This document shows positions 50,974-61,161 of a stretch of 64,000 nt of DNA, piece after piece; the first letter of the stretch is position 1, and the number at the start of each line of letters is the position of its first letter. The position numbers and the translations under genes were made by a program. A model generated the notes under the pieces. The model was not told the DNA's origin, made no database searches, and saw nothing but the letters and a program-made list of their open reading frames with translations. Source of the stretch: Hyphomicrobium sp. (GTDB lineage: Bacteria > Pseudomonadota > Alphaproteobacteria > Rhizobiales > Hyphomicrobiaceae); assembly GCA_021732485.1 (NCBI GenBank), contig JAKFUV010000013.1, positions 73,347-137,346 of the forward strand, in the 5' to 3' direction.

Positions 50974-51512
50974 GATTGTCTCGGGCCGGATTGTCCGGGC
51001 CTCGGCATCGTGCCGTCGCTGCCGGCCACGGTCTTTGGCTTGAAGCGTTTTGTCATTGTGGTGTTCGACAGCCACTGGTCGTCGATGGGGATCGAGTTGC
51101 GGCTTTGCGGTTCATAGCCGCGTGCTTCAAAAAACGTCGCGGCGGTTTCACTGGCGTCCACCGAAATGGTTTCGGCACCGCGCGCTTCGGCCAGCCGTTC
51201 GATCGCGTCGGCGAGCGCGCTGCCAACGCCTTCGCCGGCATAGTGTGGACTGACAAACAGCATGTCGAAGTGATCATTCGCCTTGAGTGATGCGAACCCG
51301 AGATATTCACCGTCGATGGTCACGACCAGAGTGGTCATGTCACCGAGGCGTTTGGCGAAGGCTACGGCATCTTCGGCCGTCGCCGCCCAGGCCAAGCGCT
51401 GGTCGTCGTCGTAGTCATCCCCGGTCAATTCGTCGATGCTCTGCGCAAACAGGTCGCGCAAAGCCATCGTATCGCTCGGTAGAAACGGGCGGAGTGGAAA
51501 GTCGTTCGACAT
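50970..51512 (-). CDS. GNAT family N-acetyltransferase
   Basis: This encodes 180 residues with the GNAT fold. The acetyl-CoA-binding motif A is HYAGEGVGSALADAIERLA (a Q/RxxGxG/A pattern, here GEGVGSA), preceded by DMLFVSP and followed by ISVDASETAATFFEARGYEP. The substrate is not predictable. I set the start at ATG 51512. The C-terminal tail is basic and Gly/Pro-rich. The stop overlaps the cimA start in ATGA, so translation is coupled, although no functional link is evident. Confidence 0.86.
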   Translation of the reverse strand: MSNDFPLRPFLPSDTMALRDLFAQSIDELTGDDYDDDQRLAWAATAEDAVAFAKRLGDMTTLVVTIDGEYLGFASLKANDHFDMLFVSPHYAGEGVGSALADAIERLAEARGAETISVDASETAATFFEARGYEPQSRNSIPIDDQWLSNTTMTKRFKPKTVAGSDGTMPRPGQSGPRQS

Positions 51513-51729
51513 CGTCGCGTCCAACAAGCCTCACCGGCGTCGCGCCGACTTGGTTGAGGGCCTAGCGCCACGACGCCGTGCGCGCAAGGCCGCGATCGGT
51601 GGCAGGCCTGTAGATTGCGACGCTAGTCGTTAACAATTGAGCCCGCGCGGTCGGTCTGCCCGCGAGCCGGTGGATCGGGAAGCGATCATGTGCCCCAGAT
51701 CGCGCGGCCTTGGTTGACGTGCGAGCGCG

Positions 51730-52185
51730 TCACGATCGCTGCAATTGGACCACCGTCCGCATATCTTCAAGCTCGATCGGCGGCTCCGCTTGGGTGATGA
51801 GTTGCGGCTTCAGCATGCCGTCGGCGGGTGCAGGCACGATGGTTGCTTCGGCTGCAACGTCGTCGGCTGAATGCTCGACAATCATCATGTCCCGGGCCAG
51901 GGCATAGAACAGCAACATGAATGCGAGACCTGCCAGCATGAACGTTGCTGGCCGGCCCAGAAGCGCTGAGTTCGCCGCCGTTCCGGTCGCTTGCAGAAAC
52001 AAACCGAAGGTCAGCAGCCCGCCACCAAAACGCGCGTCGAGGCGCTGAGACGCGGCACTCGCGGTATTCGTGATCGAGCCCGACAGCGGTGAGGCGAGTG
52101 TCGCGGCCCACAACAAGGCGGCTCCGGCGATGGCGTAGACCGATCCGGTCAGCGCCCACAAATTCGATGGCGTCGCAACATCCAT
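51730..52185 (-). CDS. Three-helix membrane protein, unknown function
   Basis: This encodes 151 residues. ATG 52185 has AGGAG 8 bases upstream. Membrane helices lie at about residues 8-32, 52-70 and 78-98, followed by a cytoplasmic or periplasmic tail of 50 residues with acidic and Pro-rich sequence. I do not recognise a family. It lies alone between the GNAT-cimA pair and cysS, both on the same strand, with gaps of about 215 and 145 bases. Confidence 0.68.
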   Translation of the reverse strand: MDVATPSNLWALTGSVYAIAGAALLWAATLASPLSGSITNTASAASQRLDARFGGGLLTFGLFLQATGTAANSALLGRPATFMLAGLAFMLLFYALARDMMIVEHSADDVAAEATIVPAPADGMLKPQLITQAEPPIELEDMRTVVQLQRS

Positions 52186-52331
52186 TCCAATCACTCCTGT
52201 CTTGCCAGCGCTGCTTCGCTGAGCGTCAGCTCACAATCTGGTGCGCCCCCCAAGTGGTATGCACATTACCGCGTTTGCGGGTGGCCCGCTACCTACAGCG
52301 GCGTGTTTCGGCCGGTTGTTCGTGGCTGATC

Positions 52332-53750
52332 TCAGCGCCTGACCTCCCAGGTCGTTTCGATTTCACCAGTGCCTTTGTTCTTGGTGTCGTTCAGAGCAAC
52401 GCCCATGGCCGAAAGTTCGTCGCGGATGCGGTCGCTTTCGACAAAGTCCTTGGCTTTGCGGGCGACGAGCCGGGCAGCGATCAACCGATTGACGTGGCTC
52501 GCATCGACCTGTCGCGCCAAATGGCCGGGGTCAAGGTCATGTTGGGTCTCGCTGTCGTAGACGCCGAGAAATTGCAGCGTCGCTTTCAGTTCTGCTGCTT
52601 GGTCGGCATTGCGATGGGCTGACTTTGCCAATCCATGAACGATCGACATGGCGCTTGGCGTGTTCAAATCATCGGCCAACGCCGCGATCACGTCGGGATG
52701 TGGCTCAGCGGCCGGCACAACATCATGGAGAAAACTCAGATCAAACAGTGTGGCGCGTGCCTGCACCAATCGATCGACGGTCCAATCAATCGGTTGGCGA
52801 TAATGGGTGCCAAGCATCGCCAAACGCACAACGCGCCCATGCCATTGGCTGCCGCCAAATGACGTCGTCGCCAGCAGCTCATTGATGGTGATGAAGTTGC
52901 CGAGAGATTTGCTCATCTTCTCGCCTTCGACTTGCAGAAAGCCGTTGTGCATCCACACATTTGCCATGACCGGCGTGCCGTGCGCGCAGCGCGATTGAGC
53001 GATCTCGTTCTCATGGTGCGGGAATGCGAGATCGATACCGCCACCATGAATATCGAAGACGTTTCCGAGATGTTTGCCGGCCATCGCCGAGCATTCGATG
53101 TGCCAGCCCGGTCGTCCGGCGACAGCAATTCCGGCCGGCGAGGACCATGACGGTTCGCCTGGCTTCGACGGCTTCCAAAGCACGAAATCCATCGGGCCTT
53201 TTTTGTAGGGCGCGACTTCGACGCGGGCACCGGCTTCCATCTCGTCCAGCGAGCGGTTCGACAGGCGGCCGTAATCCGGCATGGACGAGACATCGAACAG
53301 CACATGATCGGCGGCGACATAGGCATGACCATTGGCGATGAGAGCATCGCAGAGCTCCACCATTTCGACGATGTGCTCAGTGGCGCGCGGCTCGACGTTC
53401 GGCGCCAGCACGCCGAGTGCGGCGATGTCGGCGTGGAATTGGTTCGCTGTTTCCTCGGTCAATTTGCGGATCGCAAGTTCAGGCGCGAGGTCGGGGTAGC
53501 GTTCGGCGGCGCGGGCGTTGATCTTGTCGTCAACGTCGGTGATGTTGCGGACGTAGGTGACGTGATCGGCGCCATAGATGTGGCGCAGGAGCCGATAGAG
53601 GACGTCGAAGACGATCACCGGGCGGGCATTGCCGATATGCGCAAAATCGTAGACCGTCGGCCCGCACACGTACATGCGGACGTTGCTCGCGTCGATCGGT
53701 TTGAACTCCGCCTTCTGTCGCGTCAGCGTGTTGTAGAGCCGTAAAGTCAC
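52332..53750 (-). CDS. cysS: Cysteinyl-tRNA synthetase
   Basis: This is a class I aminoacyl-tRNA synthetase of 472 residues charging tRNA-Cys. The N-terminal [19 protein letters not shown] holds the zinc-binding Cys and the HIGN form of the HIGH motif. Zinc ligands continue in WHIECSAM and the second signature KMSKSLGN is intact. The start is a GTG at 53750 with GAGGGACGA just upstream; relatives begin at the same place ([10 protein letters not shown]). The longer frame to 53939 has no family sequence. The C-terminal helical domain ends WEVRR. Confidence 0.95.
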   Translation of the reverse strand: MTLRLYNTLTRQKAEFKPIDASNVRMYVCGPTVYDFAHIGNARPVIVFDVLYRLLRHIYGADHVTYVRNITDVDDKINARAAERYPDLAPELAIRKLTEETANQFHADIAALGVLAPNVEPRATEHIVEMVELCDALIANGHAYVAADHVLFDVSSMPDYGRLSNRSLDEMEAGARVEVAPYKKGPMDFVLWKPSKPGEPSWSSPAGIAVAGRPGWHIECSAMAGKHLGNVFDIHGGGIDLAFPHHENEIAQSRCAHGTPVMANVWMHNGFLQVEGEKMSKSLGNFITINELLATTSFGGSQWHGRVVRLAMLGTHYRQPIDWTVDRLVQARATLFDLSFLHDVVPAAEPHPDVIAALADDLNTPSAMSIVHGLAKSAHRNADQAAELKATLQFLGVYDSETQHDLDPGHLARQVDASHVNRLIAARLVARKAKDFVESDRIRDELSAMGVALNDTKNKGTGEIETTWEVRR

Positions 53751-54069
53751 TCGTCCCTCGCCTGTCTGATGCCATTCAATTCGATTGCTCGCCGAGCCGG
53801 AACACTGAGCGCGGCATGATTCCGAGAGTATGCCATAGGCCGCAATAGGCTGCCTCGCACTTCTCGAGATGCCTCGTCGCACACGCCGAACTGGCACGTC
53901 AACAAGCTGAAAAGTTTGGATAAATACGGTTGGTCGCAATTGCTCCGCATTGACCCTCTAGCCCGAAGCTGTTTAGGGTCTTAAGCGCAAGTGGAAAGCC
54001 GTGAGGTCTGGTTTGCTGCTAAAGACGGCGCGCGATACGCGAGGACTGTTCGTGATCACGACCAGCACG
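53751..54069. other. Divergent intergenic region
   Basis: About 320 bases lie between cysS and the DUF2865 gene. The pair GACCCT / AGGGTC (about 53952-53980) is a short inverted repeat that could be an operator. If the DUF2865 gene starts at GTG 54001, the region is shorter. No other gene is seen. Confidence 0.45.
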
Positions 54070-55326
54070 ATGTTGGACATCAAAACCCGGAAACTTTTGG
54101 CGCACACGGCCCGCGCTGCGTCTTGGCGCGAGCGTGTTGTGCGCGGGCTTGCTGGTCTTACCATCATCACCGGCTGCGCATTGGCATCGGCCGGATCGGC
54201 ACACGCACAGAATTGGTGGCCGTTCGGCGGCAACGAGCCGCAACGACCACCGGTGCCCCGCGAGCCGGTTTACCGGAATGACGCGCCGCCTCCGGCACCG
54301 ATTCCGCCGCAGCCGCCGCAAGCAACTCCGCAAGGCGGTCCGCCGGCCGTCCCACAAGCGAGTGGCGGACAAAGTTGGGGTACCAAAAATCCGATTTGTT
54401 TGCAGCTTGAACAGCGCTTGGTCCAGGAAGGACAAAAAGGCAACCAGAGCCGCGATATCTTGCCTAAGATCGAAACTGAAATCCGCCAGGTCGATCGCAC
54501 CTATAATGTGGGTGCGACACAACTCGACCGCAGTTGCTATGAATATTTTCTGTTCACCAAGTCGTTCCGCGCGACGCCGCAGTGCCGCGAACTCGTCAAG
54601 CAGGTCGAAGGCGCCAAACGCCGCTTGGCTGAACTCGAAGCACAGCGCCAAGACATCATCGGCACCGGCGGCCGCTCTTATCAAGACGACATCGTCCGCG
54701 AATTGGCGCGCAACAACTGCGGTGCCAATTATGCCGACCAAGCACGGCGTCGCGACGGCGGCATGTGGCAGGACGAGGAAAGCATCGGCGGCGGCACCTG
54801 GACGCCGCAAAATCCGACGGGCGTCGCAACCTATCGCACGCTCTGCGTTCGGCTATGCGACGGCTATTATTTCCCGGTCAGCTTTTCGACGCTGCCGAGC
54901 CACTTCCCGCAGGATGCCGAGGTTTGTACGGCGAAGTGTGCGGCACCGACGGAGCTTTATTATTATCCCAATCCGGGCGGTTCGGTCGATCAGTCCGTCG
55001 CCCTGACCTCTCAAGATCCCTACACCAAATTGAAGTCGGCGTTTCGCTATCGCAAGGAATACGTGAACGGCTGCTCATGCAAAGAAGCCGATTACGACGA
55101 GGCAACGGCGACACTCGGCAAGAAAGCCGATGCGACGGGGGTAGATCGCGGCACAGCGCGCAAGACGTCGGCCGCTGCGGCACCTGTTGAGACGGCGCCA
55201 CTTAGTCAGCCGATCACGACGGGCGCATTGCCGCCGGGCACACCTGCGGAGGCGCCATCAAGTGGAGAGCCCGCCTCAGCCGCAGAAGCGCCAGCCCTAG
55301 GCGGGCAAAACTGGCAGCCGCAATAG
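54070..55326 (+). CDS. DUF2865 exported protein
   Basis: This encodes 418 residues from ATG 54070; a GTG at 54001 with GGAAAG upstream would add 23. A signal peptide with a long basic N-region ends near AGSAHA (residue 46). A Pro-rich linker follows, then a helical segment (CLQLEQRLVQEGQKGN..., about 110-230) with a central QVEGAKRRLAELEAQRQDI coil. The DUF2865 core (about 265-350) has the signature YRTLCVRLCDGYYFPVSFST, then CTAKC and CSC. The paired Cys suggest disulfides in the periplasm. The C-end is Pro/Ala-rich. Function is unknown. It is transcribed away from cysS and converges with gltX. Confidence 0.86.
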   Translation: MLDIKTRKLLAHTARAASWRERVVRGLAGLTIITGCALASAGSAHAQNWWPFGGNEPQRPPVPREPVYRNDAPPPAPIPPQPPQATPQGGPPAVPQASGGQSWGTKNPICLQLEQRLVQEGQKGNQSRDILPKIETEIRQVDRTYNVGATQLDRSCYEYFLFTKSFRATPQCRELVKQVEGAKRRLAELEAQRQDIIGTGGRSYQDDIVRELARNNCGANYADQARRRDGGMWQDEESIGGGTWTPQNPTGVATYRTLCVRLCDGYYFPVSFSTLPSHFPQDAEVCTAKCAAPTELYYYPNPGGSVDQSVALTSQDPYTKLKSAFRYRKEYVNGCSCKEADYDEATATLGKKADATGVDRGTARKTSAAAAPVETAPLSQPITTGALPPGTPAEAPSSGEPASAAEAPALGGQNWQPQ

Positions 55327-55349
55327 ATTATTCGTCACTCGCAATCGCG

Positions 55350-56732
55350 TCAGGCCGTCGCGCCGCGTAAGCGTGCCTCGACACGCACACGACCGATGAG
55401 CGGCAGCAACGCTTTCAATTCTGGCCCGGTTTCAGCGCCCGTCAGCGCCAAGCGCAGGGGATGAAACAGCGCCTTGCCCTTGGCGCCAGTCTTGGCTTTG
55501 ACGGCGTTGGTCCACTCGCTCCACGTCTGCTCACTCCACGGCTCGGCCGGCAGCAGATCGGCGGCGGCGGCGGTGAAGCCGGCATCTTCGATTTCCGGCT
55601 TAATGTCGCCGTCGACAACCGACCACCAATGCCGGGCATCGCCGATAATCGCGAGGTTGCCGCGCACCGCGTTCCAGAATTCGGGCCCAGCCATGATGCC
55701 GAGCCCAGCCAACCGATCCTTGACGTCGGCATAGTCGAGCCGCAGCAGCAGCTTCGCGTTCAACGCTTTGAGATCTTCAACATCGAAGCGCCCCGGCGCC
55801 ATCGAAATCTTGTCGAAGGAAAACAGCTCGGCTAATTCATCGCGCGATACATGCGGCTCGATCGCGTCGGACGTGCCGACCAGCGCAGCATGAGACAGCA
55901 CCGCCATCGGCTCCAAGCCGTCGTCGCGGAAGCTCTGCACCGACAATGCGCCGAGCCGCTTCGACAAGGCATGTCCGTCCGCGCCGATTAGCAGACTGTG
56001 GTGGCCGAACTCGGGAGGCGTCGCGCCCATTCCACGAAAGATCGCGATTTGCACGCCGGTGTTGGTGACATGATCTTCGCCACGCACAACATGCGTCGTT
56101 GCAAAGTCGATATCGTCGACGACGCTCGTGAACGTGTAGAGAAACGTACCGTCGGCTCGAATGAGGACTGGATCGGACAGCGAGCCGACATCGACGTGCT
56201 GCTCTCCGCGAATGAGGTCAGGCCATGTGATCATGGTTGGTTGCGGCGCGGCGTCTGCGGCTTGGCCAGACTTCGGGCCAGTGTTCGGCAGCCGAAAACG
56301 CCAGTGCGGGGCGCGACCGGCGGCAATATGAGCCACGATCTCATCAGGCGATAATTTGAGCGCCGCGCGATCATAAATCGGCGGGCGCTGCATCGCGAGC
56401 TGACGTTTGCGACGGCGATCAAGTTCGTCCTGCGTTTCAAAGCACGGATACAGTGCGCCGGACGCCTTCAACTGATCGGCAGCCTGCTGATAGCGCGCCG
56501 TGCGCAGCGACTGGCGTTCTTCGTCATCCCACGTCAAGCCGAGCCAGGTCAGATCATCGCGAATGGCCTGGGCGAATTCTTCGGTCGAACGTTCGGTGTC
56601 GGTATCATCGAGGCGCAGCAGAAAATGCCCGCCGGTCTTGCGGGCATACAGCCAGTTGAGCACGGCCGTTCGAATGTTGCCGATATGGATGCGCCCGGTG
56701 GGGCTTGGAGCAAAGCGGACGCGCGGAGCCAT
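55350..56732 (-). CDS. gltX: Glutamyl-tRNA synthetase
   Basis: This is a class I synthetase of 460 residues that charges tRNA-Glu and probably also misacylates tRNA-Gln for GatCAB. FAPSPTGRIHIGNIRTAVLNW carries the HIGN motif, and ADGHALSKRLG is the KMSKS counterpart. The catalytic core is normal; the anticodon-binding part is rather short, as in the smaller of the two GltX types often found in alphaproteobacteria. The zinc-binding Cys cluster is largely absent. Start ATG 56732 precedes APRVRFAPSPTG directly. It converges with the DUF2865 gene and lies about 98 bases downstream of nadE. Confidence 0.94.
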   Translation of the reverse strand: MAPRVRFAPSPTGRIHIGNIRTAVLNWLYARKTGGHFLLRLDDTDTERSTEEFAQAIRDDLTWLGLTWDDEERQSLRTARYQQAADQLKASGALYPCFETQDELDRRRKRQLAMQRPPIYDRAALKLSPDEIVAHIAAGRAPHWRFRLPNTGPKSGQAADAAPQPTMITWPDLIRGEQHVDVGSLSDPVLIRADGTFLYTFTSVVDDIDFATTHVVRGEDHVTNTGVQIAIFRGMGATPPEFGHHSLLIGADGHALSKRLGALSVQSFRDDGLEPMAVLSHAALVGTSDAIEPHVSRDELAELFSFDKISMAPGRFDVEDLKALNAKLLLRLDYADVKDRLAGLGIMAGPEFWNAVRGNLAIIGDARHWWSVVDGDIKPEIEDAGFTAAAADLLPAEPWSEQTWSEWTNAVKAKTGAKGKALFHPLRLALTGAETGPELKALLPLIGRVRVEARLRGATA

Positions 56733-56830
56733 GTCTTACTCAAAATTGCGATGGTTGATGATGTGGCGCTCGTTCGCGCGCGACAGCGAACCCTTAAACA
56801 GCAGACGATCAAACGCAAGCCCGCTAGCGC

Positions 56831-58570
56831 CTAAGCGCTATCGCCGCCAGAGGCGCGTGGCTTGACGCTGGCCGGTACGGGCACCGGCAGCGACACTGAC
56901 TCCCCGACGACGTTATCGCGAAATTTATTGGTGATCGGATAGCGGCGGTCACGACCAAAGTTCTTCGGCGAGATCTTGACGCCCGGCGCCGCTTGACGGC
57001 GCTTGTATTCGGCGAGGTACAGCAAGCGCTCGATTTTTTTCACCGTTTCGGGCGGGTGACCGCGTGCAATCAGCGCCGCCACCGGCAGCTCGTCTTCGAC
57101 GAGCCCACGCAGAATATCATCCAGCGCCGCATAGGGCGGCAGGCTGTCCTGATCGGTCTGATCGGGGCGCAATTCTGCGCTCGGTGCTTTGGTCAAAATC
57201 CGTTTCGGAATGACGATACCGGCTGGACCATGACCACCGTCCGGCACATGGCCATTGCGCCAGTGCGACAACCGATAGACCTCCATTTTGTAGATATCCT
57301 TGATCGGATTGAAGCCGCCGTTCATGTCGCCATAGATGGTGGCGTAACCGACCGACATTTCGCTTTTATTGCCGGTCGTGACCAGCATCGATCCAAACTT
57401 GTTCGAGATCGCCATTAACAATGTGCCACGAACGCGGCTCTGCATGTTTTCTTCGGTCGTATCGGCGTTCGATCCAGCGAACAGATCTTTTAGTCCCCAC
57501 GTCAATCCGGCAACGGCCGGCTCGATTGAAATTTTATCGTACCGAATGCCAAGCGCTTTGGCGCAAGCGGCCGCATCGAGCAGGCTTTCGTCGGATGTAA
57601 ATTTTGACGGCAGCATAACGGCGTGAACTTTGTCCGGCCCAAGCGCATCGACCGCGATCGCCGCAACCAGTGCTGAATCTATGCCACCAGAAAGTCCGAA
57701 AACGACACCCGGGAAACCGTTTTTGTGCACGTAATCGCGCAGACCGAGAACGCAGGCGTGATAGGCAGAGGCGTCACCCTCGGGCAGAACGGCGATGCCG
57801 GATTTGGCGCAGTGCCAGCCGTGACCGCCGCGCGTCCAGTCCGTCATCACGATGGCTTCGCGCCAGGCCGGCAGTTGCGCCGCCAAGCTGCGATCGGCAT
57901 TGAGCACGAACGACGCGCCATCGAACACAAGTTCGTCCTGACCGCCAACCTGATTGAGATAGACGAGCGGCAACCGGCTCTCCGTGACCCGCGCGACGGC
58001 GACATTCATGCGCCGATCCGGCTTCGGCCAATCGAACGGCGAACCGTTGGGTGAAATCAGGATTTCAGCCCCCGTTTCAACCAGCGTTTCGACGACGTCT
58101 GGGCCCCAGATGTCCTCGCAGATCGGCACCCCGATACGAACACCGCGCACGTTCAGCGGGCCCGGCATCGGTCCCGGCGAGAACACCCGGGCTTCGTCGA
58201 AGACGCCATAATTCGGCAGCTCAACCTTGAAGCGGACGGCTTCGATCTTGCCGCCGTCGAGCAGCGCCACGGCGTTGTAGAGCTTGCCGTCATCAAGCCA
58301 AATCGTGCCGACGAGGATGGCCGGACCGTCGGCGCATGCTGCGGCAAGGTCGTTGAGTGTCGTCAGGGAAGCCACTTGGAAAGCCGGTTTCAAGACCAGA
58401 TCTTCCGGTGGATAGCCGTTGAGAAAAAGCTCCGGCAGAACCAGCAGATCAGCTCCTGCTGCTTTGGCCGTCGCGTGGGCCGCCAAGGCTTTCTTAGCGT
58501 TGCCGTCGAGATCGCCGACCACCGGGTTCAACTGAGCAAGGGCGATCTTGAAAATAGCGGGAGCGGTCAT
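56831..58570 (-). CDS. nadE: Glutamine-dependent NAD+ synthetase
   Basis: NadE amidates nicotinic acid adenine dinucleotide to NAD+ with glutamine as nitrogen source. The 579 residues combine an N-terminal nitrilase-like glutaminase (Glu in LPELFLNGYPPEDL, Lys in FKVELPNYGVFDE, Cys in GVPICEDIWGPD) and a C-terminal synthetase with the ATP pyrophosphatase loop FGLSGGIDSALVAAI and the TGNKSEMSVGY motif. The two-domain form matches other alphaproteobacteria. GGAGCGG lies near the start ATG at 58570. Confidence 0.96.
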   Translation of the reverse strand: MTAPAIFKIALAQLNPVVGDLDGNAKKALAAHATAKAAGADLLVLPELFLNGYPPEDLVLKPAFQVASLTTLNDLAAACADGPAILVGTIWLDDGKLYNAVALLDGGKIEAVRFKVELPNYGVFDEARVFSPGPMPGPLNVRGVRIGVPICEDIWGPDVVETLVETGAEILISPNGSPFDWPKPDRRMNVAVARVTESRLPLVYLNQVGGQDELVFDGASFVLNADRSLAAQLPAWREAIVMTDWTRGGHGWHCAKSGIAVLPEGDASAYHACVLGLRDYVHKNGFPGVVFGLSGGIDSALVAAIAVDALGPDKVHAVMLPSKFTSDESLLDAAACAKALGIRYDKISIEPAVAGLTWGLKDLFAGSNADTTEENMQSRVRGTLLMAISNKFGSMLVTTGNKSEMSVGYATIYGDMNGGFNPIKDIYKMEVYRLSHWRNGHVPDGGHGPAGIVIPKRILTKAPSAELRPDQTDQDSLPPYAALDDILRGLVEDELPVAALIARGHPPETVKKIERLLYLAEYKRRQAAPGVKISPKNFGRDRRYPITNKFRDNVVGESVSLPVPVPASVKPRASGGDSA

Positions 58571-58702
58571 GCGAGCGGTTTTAGAGCGCGCGGCGTATTG
58601 GGTCCAGCGTTGGTTCGTCCATGACTCAGCCAGCCGGCGATGAGCCGCGCATTAGGGTCGGCCTCGACCACAACGTACGCATCACCAAGGGAGCTACCAG
58701 CC

Positions 58703-60106
58703 TTACGCAATCAGCGTCCTCGCTTGAGGGTGTGCATCGGCGGCGCGTTCTTTTTTGAGTTGCTCAGCGATGAGGAAGGCGAGTTCCAGAGCCTGATCGG
58801 CATTCAGGCGCGGATCGCAATGCGTGTGGTAGCGGTCCGACAGGTCCTGATCCGAAATCGCCGTCGCGCCGCCCGTGCATTCGGTGACGTTCTGCCCCGT
58901 CATCTCGATGTGGATGCCGCCGGCGTGCGTGCCCTCGGCGCGATGCACCTCGAAGAACGACAGCGATTCTTTCAAAATTCGGTCGAACGGCCGCGTTTTG
59001 TAGCCGGTGGCTGCTGAAATGGTGTTGCCGTGCATCGGGTCGCACGACCACAACACGTTGCGGCCGGCTTTTTTGACCGCGCGAATAAGCTTCGGCAGGT
59101 GGCTTTCGACTTTGTCGAAGCCGAAGCGGCAGATCAGCGTCAGCCGTCCCGCTTCGTCTTTCGGATTGAGCAGGTCGATGAGCCGCAATAGACCGTCGGC
59201 GTCGAGCGACGGACCGCACTTCAAGCCGATCGGATTTTTGATGCCGCGGCAAAACTCGATGTGGGCGTGATCGGGCTGGCGCGTTCTGTCGCCGATCCAA
59301 ATCATGTGTCCGCTGGTGGCATACCAATCGCCGCTGGTGGAATCGCGCCGTGTGAGGGCTTCTTCGTAGCCGAGCAGCAACGCCTCATGGCTGGTGTAGA
59401 AATTGGTAACGCGCAGTTGCGGCGTGTTTTCGGATGTAATCCCGCAGGCGCGCATGAAACCCATGGTCTCTTCGATGCGGTCGGCAAGTTCCTGATAGCG
59501 GTGGCCTTGCGGGGAATCCTGTACGAAGCCCATGTTCCATTGATGCACCCGCTCGAGATCGGCATAGCCGCCTGAGGCAAATGCTCGAATCAGGTTCAGC
59601 GTCGCAGCCGATTGGCGATAGGCTTCGATCTGACGGTTGGGATCAGGGATGCGCGCTTCCGGGGTGAAGTCCGGCCCGTTGATGATATCGCCGCGATAGC
59701 TCGGCAGTTCTTGCCCGTCCTTCTTTTCGGTCGGTGACGACCGCGGCTTGGCGAACTGCCCGGCGATGCGCCCAACTTTGACGACGGGTTGGCCACCAGC
59801 ATAGGTCAGCACGACCGCCATCTGAAGGAACACGCGGAAGAAGTCGCGGATATTATCGGCTCGGTGTTCAAGAAAGCTCTCGGCGCAATCGCCGCCCTGC
59901 AGCAGAAACCCGTTGCCGGCAGCGATGCCGGCAAGTGACTTTTTCAGATCCCGCGCTTCGCCGGCAAAGACCAACGGCGGGAAGGTTGCGAGCTTGTCCT
60001 CGACATCGCGCAACGCGGTCGCATCCGGATAGTCCGGCACCTGCAGGATCGGTTTCAGCCGCCAGCTCTCGGGGGACCATTTGTCGAGGGCCACAGGTGC
60101 ACCCAT
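58703..60106 (-). CDS. Class II DAHP synthase
   Basis: 3-deoxy-D-arabino-heptulosonate 7-phosphate synthase catalyses the first step of the shikimate pathway from phosphoenolpyruvate and erythrose 4-phosphate. The 467 residues are of the plant-like class II type: [19 protein letters not shown] at the N-end, [23 protein letters not shown], and near the end [12 protein letters not shown] and [21 protein letters not shown] 60106 has AAGGAG 9 bases upstream; the frame is open 25 codons more without family sequence. It lies alone between nadE and an SDR gene on the same strand. Confidence 0.95.
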   Translation of the reverse strand: MGAPVALDKWSPESWRLKPILQVPDYPDATALRDVEDKLATFPPLVFAGEARDLKKSLAGIAAGNGFLLQGGDCAESFLEHRADNIRDFFRVFLQMAVVLTYAGGQPVVKVGRIAGQFAKPRSSPTEKKDGQELPSYRGDIINGPDFTPEARIPDPNRQIEAYRQSAATLNLIRAFASGGYADLERVHQWNMGFVQDSPQGHRYQELADRIEETMGFMRACGITSENTPQLRVTNFYTSHEALLLGYEEALTRRDSTSGDWYATSGHMIWIGDRTRQPDHAHIEFCRGIKNPIGLKCGPSLDADGLLRLIDLLNPKDEAGRLTLICRFGFDKVESHLPKLIRAVKKAGRNVLWSCDPMHGNTISAATGYKTRPFDRILKESLSFFEVHRAEGTHAGGIHIEMTGQNVTECTGGATAISDQDLSDRYHTHCDPRLNADQALELAFLIAEQLKKERAADAHPQARTLIA

Positions 60107-60313
60107 CGTCTCGAACTCCTTGACGTGCGGACCAGAACGCGCGGATCGCGCATGAGACGGCCCAAAATTGATCGAGGCCACTTTAACTCAAATCGTGGCG
60201 CGGCTTATAGGAGATATGGGGCGGCGACGCCAGCGCTTCAGCAGTGCTGTATCGGGCGGCAAGGCCATGCTCCAATGCGTCGAAGCCGGCGCTGCGCTCG
60301 ATAATCCGAGGCC

Positions 60314-61069
60314 CTACAGCCCCGCCGACATGCCGCCGTCGACCATCAGATCAGAGCCGGTGCAATAGAGGCTGTCGTCGGAGGCGAAGAAGACGGCGGC
60401 GCCGGTGATATCGTCGGGCACGCCGAGCCGCCCCATCGGTGTCTTATCGACCAGGGCTTTGCGCACCGGCGGCAGGCGCAGCAGCCGATCGGTGATCGCT
60501 GTTTCAATGTAGCCGGGCGAGATGACGTTCACGCGGATATTGAAGGGTGCGTATTCGATCGCCAGGCCCTTGGTTAAGGCCGTCACGGCACCCTTGGTGG
60601 CGGTGTAGGCCGCGAGTGGGCGCAGACCGCGGTTGGCCATGATCGACGAGATATTGATGATCGAGCCACCGTGCGCTTTGCGCAGCAAAGGTAGGCAGTC
60701 TCGCGACAAGCGCAGGACGCCGTCGATGTTGACTTCGCGCTGGTGGGTCCAGTCGGCGTCCGACAAATTTCGCACTTCTCCGCGAACCAGAATGCCGGCA
60801 TTGTTGACGAGAATGTCGGCTTTGTCGTGGGCAGTCTCGATAGCCCGCGTCAAGGCCGTGACGTCTTGGCCTTTTGACACATCGACCTGCATGGCCGTCG
60901 CGGCACCGCCATTGTCGACGATCGACTTGGCGGTGTCGGCTGCCGTTTTGCCGTCGATGTCGGTGACCCAGACGTGCGCGCCCTCCGTCGCAAAGCGCCT
61001 TGCAATCGCCTGTCCGATGCCGACCCCTGCCCCAGTGACGATCGCTATTTTGCCTGCCAGTCGTGCCAT
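60314..61069 (-). CDS. SDR family oxidoreductase
   Basis: This is a classical short-chain dehydrogenase/reductase of 251 residues. The cofactor loop is TGAGVGIGQA near 12-21, and DIDG after strand 2 suggests NAD rather than NADP. NNAGIL and the catalytic Ser-Tyr-Lys set (INISSIMANRG and YTATKGAV) are present. The C-end NDITGAAVFFASDDSLYCTGSDLMVDGGMS is typical of the FabG / glucose dehydrogenase-like group. The substrate is unknown. ATG 61069 has GAGGGATCG directly upstream. Confidence 0.9.
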   Translation of the reverse strand: MARLAGKIAIVTGAGVGIGQAIARRFATEGAHVWVTDIDGKTAADTAKSIVDNGGAATAMQVDVSKGQDVTALTRAIETAHDKADILVNNAGILVRGEVRNLSDADWTHQREVNIDGVLRLSRDCLPLLRKAHGGSIINISSIMANRGLRPLAAYTATKGAVTALTKGLAIEYAPFNIRVNVISPGYIETAITDRLLRLPPVRKALVDKTPMGRLGVPDDITGAAVFFASDDSLYCTGSDLMVDGGMSAGL

Positions 61070-61161
61070 CGATCCCTCAAGGCGTTTGCAAGCCGCCACC
61101 CTTAGCGGCGCGCGCTCTCGCAATCAACCCGGCTTGAAAATTCGCGCTTCAACCAGCAGCT

